Assembly (NCBI RefSeq): GCF_032118995.1
Contig: NC_092668.1
Span: 11,201,501 to 11,265,500, forward strand
Origin: Asterias amurensis
Lineage: Eukaryota; Echinodermata; Asteroidea; Forcipulatida; Asteriidae
Reading direction: 5' to 3'
DNA: 64,000 nt
In this document: in pieces, positions 33,161-45,105 of the stretch
Layout of the letters: the number at the start of each line of letters is the position of its first letter
How positions within the stretch are numbered: the first letter of the stretch is position 1
Made by a program: the position numbers and the translations under genes
The notes under the pieces: model-generated
What the model was told of the DNA's origin: nothing
The model's input: the letters and a program-made list of their open reading frames with translations, nothing else
Databases searched by the model: none

Positions 33161-33696
33161 AAAGGGACACACCGGCTCACCGTTTACGCAATTTAGGGGT
33201 GTAGAATCATAAATAATTTTTTTGTAGATGGTTGCTGTAAAAAAAACCATCAAAATGTCACGTATTTAGCGAAAAATGATTTTAAAAAACCAAAGCGGCC
33301 ACATAACAAGCTTCCGTTTCACGGACTCTTTGAATGTCAATCTTACGTTAGTTTGTCACCATTATTTACATTTTGTAGCGATAATTTGAATACATGATCT
33401 TTTTCGTCAATTATTCGTAAATAATTTTGTAAAAAAAAAAGATTTAAATTTGGTTAAGTAAGTTACTTTTAGACGGCTGAAAGTAAAACTAGCCCGGAAG
33501 GTCACGTGATTGTTTGTACCACTTTTTGGTTAGAACAATCACGCGACCTGCGTTTTTGTCTTAAAATGCTCAACAACGGCTAAATTTGATGATTCTTTTT
33601 AAGGACTGTTCTTCTTCATTCCTGGAAATCGTTGAAGTCATAGCTCAGTCTATTTTGTAGCCCAAATAGCCCAATTCGGCCGGTGTGTCCCTTTAA
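33161..33696. repeat. Family D element (AAAGGGACACACCGGC ends)
   Basis: AAAGGGACACACCGGC and GCCGGTGTGTCCCTTT are perfect 16-base inverted ends on a 536-base element with no long frame. Inner arms include GTCACGTGATTG and CAATCACGCGAC. Confidence 0.88.
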
Positions 33697-34098
33697 AAAA
33701 CAAACAGTGAATAAAACGCTTACTCTGTGATAAAGCCATATTAGTTTCATTTATTACTCATAAAAAAGACGTTTCAGACATAAATATTTCAAGGGTAGTT
33801 TTCTTCGATCATGATCATTAGACCATTTAAGTTGTATGTAAATCTTTGGTCATAGACAATGCTCCAGGCAAGTTTTTAGTGGTACCAGCAATATTATACA
33901 TGTTCCCCAGGCATAATATAACTAAGGTACCAGTGGAAAGAGCCGGAGCCATGGCAACATCAATCAAATCTTGAAATATTTGCTGGGTATAAGCTTTGAG
34001 TCATGTTAACACAATAACTCTACATTTGAAGAAAAAAAAAGAAAAAAAAAAGCACAAAACAAAAACCGTTAATAAAATACTTGTTATAGTTTCACAAT

Positions 34099-34279
34099 CA
34101 GCATCTGAAAGCACACAACTTCGTGTGACAGGGGTGTTTTTTCTTTCAATATTATCTCGCAACTTCGACAAAAATTGAGCTCAAATTTCCACAGGTTTGT
34201 TATTATAGGCATATGTTGAGATACACCAACTGTGAAGGCTAGTCTTTGACAATTACCAATAGTGTCCACTGCCTTTAAA
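34099..34279 (-). repeat. Family A element, truncated
   Basis: GCATCTGAAAGCACACAACT to AGTGTCCACTGCCTTTAA; only the half from the inner palindrome to one end. Confidence 0.8.
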
Positions 34280-34554
34280 AACTTGTATTTTTTAAATTGA
34301 TTAAAATCGGTCGCTAAACGACCACTAGGCGCGAGAAAAAGGTTCAACTGTTGTTTCCTTTGTTACAACTGAACATGCAGTTGTTTACTTTTTGTTGATG
34401 CAGTAACTTATTTTGTTGTTGATAATCAGAAATCTAAGATTAACTACAATAAAACTTATTAATTTTCACCTCTAAATATTTATAAGGAAAACAAATTTAA
34501 AAGTTTGTTTAGGACTCGATTGAAACTGCAATAATGTCCATGTTATAATAATTA

Positions 34555-37500
34555 TTATATTTTTTTGTACATTTTTCGAATAAATAATGATGAAAGTTTC
34601 AGTAACAGTATGAGGGATATAACGCATACTCCGAGAATACAGGTTAACATAAACTGTAGAACGGACAGGTTTTGAGCTGGAGGCAATTTCAAATGATCGC
34701 CGCCATGTTTCATCACGTGTTCAATCCAAAACGCTGCTGTGTCTATCGGTGAGGGCGTCTTAGCCTTGAATATCGAAGAGAGATGACGAGAGCTCTGGCT
34801 GTAGCTGTGAAATTCAAAGAGAAAATTAGTAATAGACCTTTCTTTTGCAACGTCATAGCCCGAGTTTTTGCCAACCCAGATTGGGAAACTATAGAAAGCC
34901 ATAAGTGCAAATCAAGAAGAGATCGCTATTTTTGGTAACAATGTTTCAAAATTTGTTGATGTTGTTTAAAACAAAGCAACTTATCATGAGAGGTATTTTA
35001 TTTACATGAAAGTTTGCAGAAAATGTTGAATTTTGTGGAAACATCTGTTTTTACGATCGAGTGTTTTACTAACATTCGGCCGACCATGCCAACCAAGGCG
35101 GTTTGTTTATCAAGGTCAATGTCATCATGTTAGACTGGTACCCTACCTTTATCCGCAGTCATAAAGACAGGTACTTGAATGCCAGAACTAGTGATTTCAC
35201 GGAACAGTGACAAGGGTGCAGGGGGTTGACCTATGCTTGGATGAGGCAACCACTATCTGACGTAATACGAGACTCGAGGTTTGTCGTCAAAGTAGTGAGA
35301 GTAATTTGCTTTAAAATTGGATTGATTTTATAATTTTAGTAAATAAGCGTGGTGTTAATACTCTAAACAAAGAAATAGGCTACTTTTGACTTATGGTGGT
35401 CAATAATTACTGTTTGAGGTATACAAACAAATGATTTACTAATCCCATACTATAATCATGGCACACCTGTCTTTATCCGTAATAATACAATATTTCTACA
35501 AGTGGTAAGACAGGGACTTGCTTGTCAGAACCATTGATTTCATTGGATACCATGGTTTTATTGGGTGACGTAAGCTTCCTGTAACTGTGTTTGATTGGTC
35601 CGAGGGGGACGTTTTGCAGCTTCACTTTCAGCCGTCTGCATATTGATGCATGTCGGGAAATGATAATGGACGGGGATTGACCCAGACTTGAGGCCCTATC
35701 TCTCTGGCGTCATTCGCGAGACTCGAAGTTTGTCGTCAGATGTTCCAGGCTATAATCGTGTGTTCTGCAAGCATGGGCTTATTGAAGTAGCGTCAAAAGA
35801 GGGCGCTGTATGTTAAATTTATGCACTAGGCTATGGTTTTAAAAGAACACGTTGCCTCGATCGGTCGAGTTGGTCTTTGAAAACCGTTTGTAACCGTTTG
35901 GTATAAAATGGATTATGGTAAGAAAGATGTTTTAAAAGTAGAATACAATGATCCACACAAATTTGCCTCGAAATTGCGTGGTATCCTTTTACTATGAGAA
36001 CTAACACGGTCGGCCATTTATTTATGGGAGTAAAAAAATTGACTCCCATAAATGGTCGACCGTGTTAGTCGGCGAGGTAAAAAGAAAAACCACGCAATTT
36101 CGAGTGGTACTTGTGTGGATTATTATATTCTACCTTTAAAATATCTTTCTACTCACATGCCTTTTATAACAAACGCTTTTCAAAGACCAACTCATCCGAT
36201 CCAAGGCAACGTGTTCCTTTAATCTTTGCTCTTACTGCCTGTAACTGAAAGTGTCTGTCGTTTGTAGCAGTGTCCTGCCGTTGGACTTAATTGCAAATGA
36301 TGTTGTTGTCATTGTAAAAAAAACAATAAAAAAAAACAAATCAAACTTTACACGCAGAGGGCCCGATGTTTCAAAATAAAAAGGTCGGGCGCCATTTTGT
36401 TTTAAACAATCTCAGGAGTATCACAATGTTCAAAAATCTCACCTGGGTTGTGAAAGTACACTTTCGATGGCATCCTTAAGAATAGTTCCTGTAAGTGTTG
36501 GCATGGCTAGCTTGACAGCCATGCCTCTACACACAGCGAGATCTGCTATTTTGAACATGTCCGAAGCTAGCGGTACCAGCACCATCGGCACGCCGTGATA
36601 TATCGCCTCCTGTACGGTACTCGTCCCGCCGTGATTCACGAGAAGTTTCGTCTTTGGGTGACCTAACATAGTCCGACGAGAACAATCAATCTCATCAACA
36701 AGGAGTATGTGTATGATAAGTAGACTGACATCATCACATCTTTGCCAGTGAATTTGTTTTTGTAACCCGTTCAATTTATGGAAGAGTGTATCCAGTAATG
36801 TACCAGGCTGGTTTTATCAAATTAATCTTGGTGTGTTTCTTTAAACGCAGTGGACACTATTGGTAATTACTCAAAATGATTATTGCCATAAAACCTTTCT
36901 TGGTGACGAGTAATGGGGAGAGGTTGATGGTATAAAACATTGTGAGAAACGGCTGCCTCTAAAATGCCATAGTTTTCGAGAAAGAAGTAATTTTCCACGA
37001 ATTTGATTTCGAGACCTCAGTTTTAGAAATTGGGGTCTCGAAATCAACCATCTAAACGCACACAACTTCGTGTGACAAGGGTTATTTTTCTTTCATTATT
37101 ATCTTGCAACTTCGACGACCGATTGAGCTCGAAATTTTCACAGGTTTGTTATTTTATGCATATGTTGAGATACACCAACTGTGAAGGCTAGTCTTTGACA
37201 ATTACCAATAGTGTCCACTGCCTTTAAAAGATCATTACAAAGGCGGTTTGCAATACTATTGTATAGTTTTTTTGTGTTTGCATCAAGAACAAAGCAATTG
37301 TCAGTGAGTGTTTCATAAATCGAGGACAGCAAGACATTGACACGAACCGGGGTCAAATTTTATGGTTCTGTTTTAGCGTAAGCAAAGAATTGCCGCTTAC
37401 GGAGGCAGGGAATTATGCGCTCAAATTCGTCATGTGCATGCCTTTCACGGGTCGGTGAATTTTGGGTCGTGCGCGTGCCAACTCTATGTTTACGGGCATT

Positions 37501-39600
37501 CTTCGCCTACAGCCCAGAAATTCGCCGCTTGCACAGAAAAATCTTTACAAACATGAAAACAAAATCCTGCGAAGCCAAACAAAATCTTGCTTTATAGCAA
37601 CAACAGGTTACCAACCACCATTCCATAAAGTTTACAATGACGCAACATGTAGCCCCTCTCATTTCTTGCTTTAGCAAAGACACTTCTTTAAAAGCAGTGT
37701 TATCTGCTACACACAGCTAAATTTGGCCCTGTTCTTGTTGCATGGAAACGATAAAAACTACTTACCAAGAATGTCATTCATGGACAGCCAGTTGACAATC
37801 ATTGTGTTGTTACCAACGTGGGTTGGTGCCTTGTCGCGTAACAACCAAATGACACGTTGTCGGAGTCGGGATATTGCTCTTGCGATGTCGTCGAGCTGTT
37901 CATCACCGAAGGAAAGTGATGTACCAAGAGAGATCACGACGACGCCATGTTGACCAGAGCCCTCAAAAAACCTCTCAAGGCTCTGCAAAAAAAACCAAAT
38001 AAAGCATCGTATAACACTAATAATGCAGATTCTGAAAAATAATACGGGGCGCTATAGTTTATGATGCCGTTGTAATGGTGGACTTTGTTCCCCGGTGTGT
38101 TTCTCCCCGTTTTGGTAACTTGATATCAGCCATGTTGAGTCAAAAGATGGCGCTATCACTTTATCAGGCAGATTGCATTTGTATAAAGACAAATTTGCTG
38201 GGGTGTAACCGTTTTTCACATGTTAGCAAGAAAACAAGGCGGCCGTCTTGAACGTTCACCATGGATTTGCATTGTGACGTCATTCATTTCCGTGCAGTAA
38301 GCACGTGAAGGAATAGCATACCTTTAACCTTTTTGTGTGCTTACGGTAAGCAGCCCTATATGAATTGGAAGTTGCATAGTAAACACAACATCGGCCATTA
38401 AGCAGCTCTATGAAATTGGGCCCTTGGCTAAATTTCACAAAGATGTTTATTAAGCAGAAAATACTGCTGAGCAAATTTCTACGCTATTAGCATACAATGG
38501 GTGCGGCACCAGTCACACGAATGTAATCTGTAGGGTCCCTATTGACTTTTGGCTGGTAACCAGTTTCTGCTAAAAGCAATATTTTTCGCTACCAAACAAG
38601 TTGTACAGGTTTTAAGAAATTGAGCCCTGTAGAGTGTTTTTATATAGTAAGTCATACAAACCTCATTAAACGGAAGCGCTGGTCTCGCTGTAATACCACC
38701 AACCTGGATAAAGTTTGGCGGCAAAGGGCTCGGTAAATCCTGGACGTGCACGTCGGAGTTCACTAAGTGGAGCCAGGCTTTCTTTATAAGGTCATTCAGT
38801 GACAGGTCGGGTCGGATGCCATACTTCTCCTTAACCTTTTCAAAAAGGGATAGTGTGTTTCTGTCCACAAGATGGCTGCCACATATGAAACAGATGAAGT
38901 TGGCGGTTCTCTCTATGAATGACATGTCATCACAGAAAGGCATGTACGGCATTGGCATGAAGGATGGATAAATGGGCTGGCCGAGCCATCGATCGTGATG
39001 AAGGATCTGAAGCCCTTGCGTTGCATACTGAATAAATGGGATGGAAAGAACCTCAGCAAGAAGAGGGGTGCATAAATTAGCCGCCGGATCGCCAATCAGA
39101 AGGTCATAGTTCGAGTTGTTTAGTCTTGTTACAAGTGTTTCGTTGCCGAGAAGTGAATCGCATTCGTCAGATGCCACTTCCCATGGGTTTGAGGTGGTGG
39201 TCGACGACTTGCCAAATACTGCTTTGATTGCGAAGTTGATAAGTCGTAGGTCTTCGCTTGATTTGGTTGTTATTTCTTTCTTGAATATGTCGACGTGTTC
39301 ATTGAAAGTTGACTGGTTCAGCTTTCCGTCGTACATTTCAAATTTGAAATGACTATCCCGCTCATGTTTCTTGTGTGTAATCACTGGATTCGACACAGGA
39401 ACCAAGAACGTGACTTGGTGATTTCTTTCCGTCAGTACGCGCATAACTTCTCTGAAGTTCATATAGTGGCTGATGGTGGAGGCTACGGATGTAGTAAATA
39501 GTATGCGCGAGGAATCAACCAGTGGGAGAGCAGCCCAAAACACCAATCCCAGTACAACCAAAAGTCCCCGAATGGAGACATGACCGCAAGCCAAACCCAT
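34555..39600 (-). CDS. UDP-glucuronosyltransferase (UGT)
   Basis: Four exons on the minus strand: 39600 (or 39618)-38662, 37982-37766, 36662-36443 and 34804-34555, all GT-AG. The product is 541-547 aa, the usual UGT size. UGTs transfer sugar from UDP-sugars to lipophilic compounds in the ER lumen. The signal peptide is in GLLVVLGLVFWAALPLVDSS. The catalytic-type His is in TISHYMNFREVMRVLTERNH, and a conserved Asp lies in LLIGDPAANLCTPLLAE. The donor-binding signature is GHPKTKLLVNHGG and EAIYHGVPMVLVP. Exon 4 encodes TPSPIDTAAFWIEHV and the C-terminal membrane anchor (MLTCILGVCVISLILLLK) with a basic tail. The family's DQ pair is D-M here. Met7 (39600) is preferred because it directly follows an acceptor-like CTCTAAAACAG; the longer start at 39618 is also open. 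Introns contain families A, C, H and K. The open frame upstream of exon 4 (to 34902) is family H DNA, not UGT. Confidence 0.93.
34832..35125. repeat. Family H element in UGT intron 3, one end lost
   Basis: ATAGACCTTTCTTTTGCAAC followed by CCCGAGTTTTTGCCAACCCA, and ending AACCAAGGCGGTTTGTTTAT. It is an inverted copy of 62026-62320, where both ATAGACCTTTCTTTTG ends survive. It begins 27 bases upstream of UGT exon 4. Confidence 0.8.
35838..36222. repeat. Family C long palindrome, copy 2, in UGT intron 3
   Basis: AAGAACACGTTGCCTCGATC and GGCAACGTGTTCCTTT ends; the same arms as 12858-13244. Confidence 0.9.
36841..37227 (-). repeat. Family A element, full length, in UGT intron 2
   Basis: TTAAACGCAGTGGACACTAT to AGTGTCCACTGCCTTTAA, minus orientation, inner palindrome intact. 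Confidence 0.87.
37345..37535. repeat. Family K-like element in UGT intron 2
   Basis: ATGGTTCTGTTTTAGCGTAA start, GGCAGGGAATT, CCTTTCACGGGTCGG, CAGAAATTCGCCGCTTGCAC; same layout as 17036-17276, missing its right end. Confidence 0.6.
38393..38628. repeat. Family K element in UGT intron 1
   Basis: GCTCTATGAAATTGGGCCC, AAGCAGAAAATACTGC, ACCAGTCACACGAATGTAA, GGCTGGTAACCAGTTTCTG and a terminal AAATTGAGCCC. It ends about 35 bases downstream of the exon 1 donor. Confidence 0.65.
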
Positions 39601-39892
39601 ATCTGTTTTAGAGAACATTGAAAAAATGTTGAATAAAATTATGTGTGAAAGTCACAAATTTGAGCAATAAATAACAACACCCACAATGACTTTCAAAACA
39701 AAATATAAAGCTTTTGAAAATGTTTTAGTAATTTTTAAATTAAGAAATGTCTTATAGATGTAGTTACAGACCTTCATTAGAACCATACAAATGTATAGTA
39801 AAGGTTGTACGCGGTCCTACGTTCATACACATCATCCTCTAATAAAATACAACACATCTCTATCTGATGACCAGTCTATTCGTTTATCTTCT

Positions 39893-41075
39893 GTCGGTCC
39901 ACTCATTTACTTTCCCCCCTCTGCTTGTCCACTTGCTTTACTCTTTTCACTCTGCCGGTCCACTATCTTTCGCTTTCCCCTCTGCCAGTCCACTCACTTT
40001 ACTCTGCCAGTCCACTCACTTTACTCTTTTCCTCTCTGCCGGTCCACTCACTTACTCTCCCCCCCCCCCGGTCAACTAACTTTCGCTTTCCCCTCTGCCA
40101 GTCCACTCACTTTACTCTTTCCCTTCCTCCAGTCCACTCACTTACTTTTTCCCCTCTGCCAGTCCACTCACTTACTCTTTCCCCTCTGCCAGTTCACTCA
40201 CTTTACTCTTTCCCTTCCTCCAGTCCACTCACTTACTCTTTTTCCTCTGCCAGTCCACTCACTTTACTCTTTCCCTTCCTCCAGTACACTCACTTACTCT
40301 TTCCCCTCTGCCAGTCCACTCACTTTACTCTTTCCCCTCTGCCAGTCCACTCACTTTACTCTTTCCCTTCCTCCAGTACACTCACATACTCTTTCCTCTC
40401 TGCCGGTCCACTCACTTACTCTTTCCCCTCCCCCGGTCAACTAACTTCCGCTTTCACCTCTGCCAGTCCACTCACTTTACTCCTTCCCTTCCTCCAGTCC
40501 ACTCACTTACTCTTTCCCCTCTGCCAGTTCACTCACTTTACTCTTTCCCTTCCTCCAGTCCACTCACTTACTCTTTTTCCTCTGCCAGTCCACTCACTTT
40601 ACTCTTTCCCTTCCTCCAGTACACTCACTTACTCTTTCCCCTCTGCCAGTCCACTCACTTTACTCTTTCCCCTCTGCCAGTCCACTCACTTTACTCTTTC
40701 CCTTCCTCCAGTACACTCACTTACTCTTTCCCCTTTATGCCAGTCCACTCACTTTACTCTTTCCTCACTGCCGGTCCACTCACTTACTCTTTCCCCTCCC
40801 CCGGTCAACTAACTTCCGCTTTCACCTCTGCCAGTCCACTCACTTTACTCCTTCCCTTCCCCTTCCCTCGTTTACTTTTTTCCCGCCGCCGGTCCACTAA
40901 CTTTCGCTTTCGCTTTCCCTTCCCCCGGTCCACTCGCTTCACTAAATTTATTTCCCCTCTGCCGGTCCACTCATTTTACTGTTTCCCCTATGCCGGTCAC
41001 TTCACTTACTCTTTCCCCTTTATGCCGGTCCACTCCCTTTCACTTTCCCCTATGTCTGTTCCATTCGCTAACTCT
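39893..41075. repeat. Polypyrimidine minisatellite upstream of the UGT gene
   Basis: About 1.2 kb of variants of a roughly 30-base unit such as CCACTCACTTTACTCTTTCC plus CCTCTGCCAGT. The plus strand is nearly all C/T with few purines. A higher-order repeat of about 364 bases is visible: the block with CCCGGTCAACTAACTTCCGC occurs near 40432 and again near 40796. The array starts about 275 bases before the UGT start codon. Long open frames across it (for example 217 and 295 codons) only reflect stop-free repeats. Confidence 0.93.
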
Positions 41076-41100
41076 ATCCCGTCTGCACAAAGCGCATCGT

Positions 41101-41482
41101 TTAAAGGCAGTGGACATCTTCGGTAATCAAAAACCAGTATTCTTACATGGTGTATCCCGACAAATGCATAATATTACAAATTTGTGAAAATTTTGATTCA
41201 ATCGGTCATCGAAGTTGCAAGAGAATAATGTAAGAAGAAGAAACAACTATGTTGCACTAATTGTTGTGCTTTCAGATGTCTCAAAAAGGTTCTGGGCAGG
41301 CTTTTCTGTATTAAATTTTAGTGAGAAATTACCTCTGTCACAAAACTATACGTTTTTACTGCAGAGGGGGGCCGTTTATCGCTGTGTTTATACCATCAAT
41401 AGCTCTCCATTGCTAGCTAAAAAGCATGTTTTTATGCTAATACTTATTTTAAATAATGACCAATATTGTCCGGTGCCTTTCA
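41101..41482 (+). repeat. Family A element, old diverged copy
   Basis: TTAAAGGCAGTGGACATCTT to CAATATTGTCCGGTGCCTTT with many changes. It abuts the minisatellite. A 144-codon open frame across it is an artefact. Confidence 0.75.
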
Positions 41483-41627
41483 AGTATAAAATGGTTAAAC
41501 AAAAGGATTTACAGTTTCCTACCGGTAAACCGATTAAAACCATACACCCGAAAAATCGTGCTTACCTTCTCTCTCAAAAAAGGAAATTTTTCTCAAAAGT
41601 CTTCGAAGTCGTGCAGTTGCCAAGATT

Positions 41628-42068
41628 AGAGACCTTTAGATTTAAGTGAACGCGGACTTCGTTCACGTTGTAACGTTAGCCTTTATTCAAGGCGCTTCGC
41701 TGCGTCGCTACTCTCGCTCTTTCCTTTTCTTGAGTGGCATGAGTGACATCTAGGTGCCGCGTGCGCCTTTATAAAGGTTTATACGTTCACGTCGAGCACG
41801 GCTGTGGTATTTCCGAACGTACGTCAAAACCACAGTTTTGGGGTCCTCAACTCGTGCAGACAACATTGGTGACGACTTGACGCATGCGCAAAGCCTCAGC
41901 AAGATGTAGTCACGTGTCAGTCGACGTCTTGGATGCGAAACCTGAAGCTGCATGTTGTCTGCACGTTGTGTCGTATGAGGCGCCAATTGTAAACTTGTTA
42001 TTTAACGATGTTATTCATATAACGAGGTACACGTTCACTCGAATCTCGTTCACTCGAATCTAAAGGTC
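41628..42068. repeat. Inverted-repeat element with GACCTTTAGATT ends
   Basis: GAGACCTTTAGATTTAAGTG on the left and CACTCGAATCTAAAGGTCCC on the right are inverted. Inner GTGAACG / CGTTCAC copies repeat near both ends. The interior is GC-rich compared with neighbours. Confidence 0.75.
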
Positions 42069-42468
42069 CCCATTATTAAGTCTAAACATGCAAGGCTTCT
42101 GTAATGTGCGGGCTGCCTTTTATATATTATGCTTTTTTGTGCTTCGGTGACCTTGGTTATGTTCCACTTGATTAACCACTGAGGCGTGTCGGTATGATTC
42201 AGACTAACCCAGACTACCCGCAACCAACCCAAGCCCTGGTGGCCGTACACTTAAGTATTGTATCAGTGACGTCCTGGATATCAGGGTCCATTTCTGGGGC
42301 GCAAATTTTCAAAGCTTCTTAACTCAAATCTTACCTGCAAGAAACCACTAATTTCACATTTAGTATAATACGAAATGAATTATCACCGATGTCACCGAAG
42401 CATAGAGAAAGGATCCTACATAGGGCTTGCAGCAACCCATGCGTTAATAAGCGTATATTTGCTGGGTT

Positions 42469-42471
<3 letters not shown>

Positions 42472-42520
<49 letters not shown>

Positions 42521-42690
42521 CGTCCTTCCGTCCGCCCGCCCGCCCGCCCGCCCGCCCGTCCGTCCGTCCGTCCGTCCGTCCGTCCGTCCGTCCGTCCGTC
42601 CGTCCGTCCGTCTGTCTGTCTGTCTGTTTGTTTGTTTGTTTGTTTGTTTTGTTGGGGGGGGGGTTGTGTGTGGGGGGGGGGGGTTAAATC
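42472..42690. repeat. Compound tetranucleotide microsatellite
   Basis: Blocks of CTGT, CCGT, CCGC, CCGT, CTGT and GTTT in order, then two G runs. Open frames on both strands (RPSVRPSV-like) are artefacts. Confidence 0.96.
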
Positions 42691-43787
42691 TGTGATCGTT
42701 TTCTAAGCATTTTTTTACCGTTCCTTTCAGTACCAGCAATATATACATGTAGGCCCTACATTCTTAGGCATACGATATACGATACAAGGCCGGAACCAAG
42801 CCAACATTGATCAAGTCTTCAAATGTTTGCTGGGAGGTTTCGAGTCAATTTAACACATTAAATCTACATTTTGAAAACAAATAGTAAAGCAATAGTATAA
42901 CATTAAAAGTTAATAAATTACTTGATTTACATCTGCAAGGTGTTGTGGGTTTATTGCAGTATTTACTTTAGTGATAATTGTTAATTCGTTGGTTTTTTTT
43001 CAAATGGCGACCGTAATGGTTGACAAAATTAACCTAAAAACTGCATTGACCTGCGATCGTTTTTTTGCGTTTTTTAACTTATTTTTGAAGGGATTAAAAT
43101 CGGTCACTAAACGACCACTCGGCTCATGAAAAAGTTCAACAGAACAGTTTTGGGTATCCGTTTTGTCCAATAAAGTACCGTTTTATTGATAAAGTTTCCA
43201 GATATTTGTTTTGATTATCAGAAAACTTAGATTAACTACAATGAACCTTACTAAGTTTCACTCATAAATATAGCAGTAGCAATATTTTAGGACTTGATTG
43301 AAGCTGACAAATCGAGCAGACGTGTAAGATTTTGTTAAGATTTTTGAAATTCACGCTGATTTTCGACCGTCGATTAAAACGAAAAGACTATAACTGGCTA
43401 CATGATCATTTTCTGTAATATTGTCCGTTGAATTTTGATTCATTATTTAATAAGGCATATTTTATTTTTGGGGTAAATTTTTCTAAGGAATAACGATGAA
43501 AGTTTCAGGAGCATTGTTGTTACCAACCAAATTTCCATTTGTTGCATATTGCTTGTAACCGGTATTCAGCTGTTGTTTGCTTATCCTGAAAATCACGTGG
43601 ACATTTTGTTGGTAATCCTGTTTTCATCAAAGCAAAACATTTCATGGTCAGTAAATTTTTGTACTCTATGTAATTTGGCCCAGGTTTTGAGCTGGAGGCA
43701 ATTTCAAATGATCGCCGCCATGTTTCATCACGTGTTCAATCCGAAACGATGCTGTCTACCGGTGAGGGCGTCATTGCATTGAATAAT

Positions 43788-44112
43788 GGGTGCGTTCGTT
43801 TAGCTTCCCTGGGGTGGATTTCACAAAGGTAGTCCTAACTTAGGACTAGTCCTAGGCAATGCTAAGAGATAGGACCAGTCCTAAGTTAGGATGAGTTACT
43901 GGTCCTAACTTAGGACCAGTCCTATCTCTTAGCATTGCTTAGGACTAGTCCTAAGTTAGGACTACCTTTGTGAAATCGACCCCTGGGTCGACACCGTCGT
44001 GTGGCGTTTTTTCTTTCCAGGACGAACGTGTGCAGATAATTACCCACGTGGTCCTAGAAAAAAAAACCGCCACACACCGGGGTAGACCCAGGGCAGCTAA
44101 ACGAACGCACCC
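43788..44112. repeat. Family E element hosting a nested family F element
   Basis: GGGTGCGTTCGTTTAGCTTC and GCAGCTAAACGAACGCACCC outer ends. It is inserted inside a UGT last-exon fragment, with possible TA duplicated at the junctions. Confidence 0.88.
43811..43984. repeat. Family F element, nested
   Basis: GGGGTGGATTTCACAAAGG and CCTTTGTGAAATCGACCCC ends. The interior is repeated GTCCTAACTTAGGACTAGTC words in both orientations, giving several alternative hairpins. Confidence 0.88.
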
Positions 44113-44849
44113 TATATCAAACAGAGGTGAAGAGAGCTCTGGCTGTAGCTGTGAAATTTAAAGAGAGAATTAGTAATACGCCATTGTCACCATTTTAGAC
44201 CGGTACCTTGCCTTCATCCGACGTTATAAAATAGGTTCTTGAATGCCAGAACCAGTGATTTCATTGGATACAACATGGAGGTACCTCCATACCTCCATGT
44301 ATACAATGATTTCATCGGGTAATAAAGCACGGTTCAGCTGCCCTTTTGGTCGTCTGCATATGAATGTAGGTGACAGGTTAAATGGGCGGGGATTGACCTA
44401 CATGTATAGGCTTGGATGAGGCCACACTCTCTGGCGTTACGAGTCTCGAAGTTTGCTGTCCAAGTAATGGGAGTCACTTGCTATAAAATGAGATTGTTTC
44501 TAGAATTTTAGTAAATAAGCGTGGTGTTCATATACTCTAAACAGAGAAGTAGGCTACTTTTGACTCATGATGGTCAATAATTACTGTTTGAGGTACAAAT
44601 AAATGAAGCATGTACTCTTTCTTCGAAAACGTTTGGAAAGTTGCTTGACTTTTCTATAAACATGGAGGTACAAAAGGCCCATATGAAATAGACTTATTCT
44701 AATTCATAGACCCTAATTTGGTCTTCGCATTCTTGGTTTGATTATGGTCTACAGCCGCAGGACAAGACGCCCAGGCACATTTAACACTTGCGCTACATTT
44801 TAGGTGTTCCCCAAGTCTTGTAGTCGTTCGAACGCTCGCGTCACAGTAA

Positions 44850-44965
44850 CGCCATAAACTGTGAGAGACAGGTTTGATTTGTTCATGTGTCCAATCCAAA
44901 ACTTCGCTGTATCTACCGGTGAGGGCGTATTTGTAGAGAGAGATGACGAGAGCTCTGTCACGTCT
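44850..44965 (-). pseudogene. Second UGT last-exon fragment
   Basis: The minus strand encodes TELSSSLSTNTPSPVDTAKF followed by WIGHMNKSNLS, clearly related to UGT exon 4 (TPSPIDTAAFWIEHVMKHG). It is flanked on the 5' side (its left in coding sense) by an inverted-repeat element with GGCTCCG and CCGCGGGGC segments, and no other UGT exon is nearby. It is a decayed fragment. Confidence 0.75.
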
Positions 44966-44974
44966 ACGGCCTTT

Positions 44975-45105
44975 TTCGAAACCATGGATTCATGGATTCG
45001 GCTTGATACTATAGGCTCCGTTCTCTCAATTGTCAAAACAACCGCGGGGCCAAGCTAGTCGGAGCCGAATCCAAAGCCAAATTCAGTCGTTTCGAAAAGG
45101 GCTAT
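44975..45105. repeat. Third copy of the GGCTCCG inverted-repeat element
   Basis: TTTCGAAACCATGGATTCAT and TTCGAAAAGGGCT with AACCGCGGGGCCAAGCTAGT; matches 10935-11215. Confidence 0.6.

Larger units (their letters stand above)
43480..44175 (-). pseudogene. UGT last-exon fragment, interrupted by nested palindromic elements
   Basis: 43682-43785 and 44120-44165 match the UGT exon 4 region 34670-34830, including GGCAATTTCAAATGATCGCC and the CTGGCTGTAGCTGTGAAAT acceptor side. A family E element with a family F element inside it (43788-44112) splits the copy. No matching exons 1-3 were found at higher coordinates, so this is a fragment of a duplicated UGT 3' end. Confidence 0.75.

Noticed and set aside
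34805-34902. N-terminal extension of the UGT last exon (MAFYSFPIWVGKNSG)
   Set aside because: This part is family H repeat DNA, identical in kind to 62022-62322; the true exon starts at the acceptor at 34804.
39791-41126. Open frames of 129, 217 and 295 codons
   Set aside because: They run through the polypyrimidine minisatellite in overlapping frames; the length only reflects a repeat unit without stops.
41215-41649. 144-codon open frame
   Set aside because: Lies over a diverged family A element and unrelated flank; no domain recognised.
42375-42748. Open frames of about 105-110 codons on both strands
   Set aside because: Translation of a tetranucleotide microsatellite (VRPS / TDGR repeats).
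44800-45036. 78-codon frame as a small independent gene
   Set aside because: Its middle is a decayed UGT exon 4 and its ends are an inverted-repeat element.
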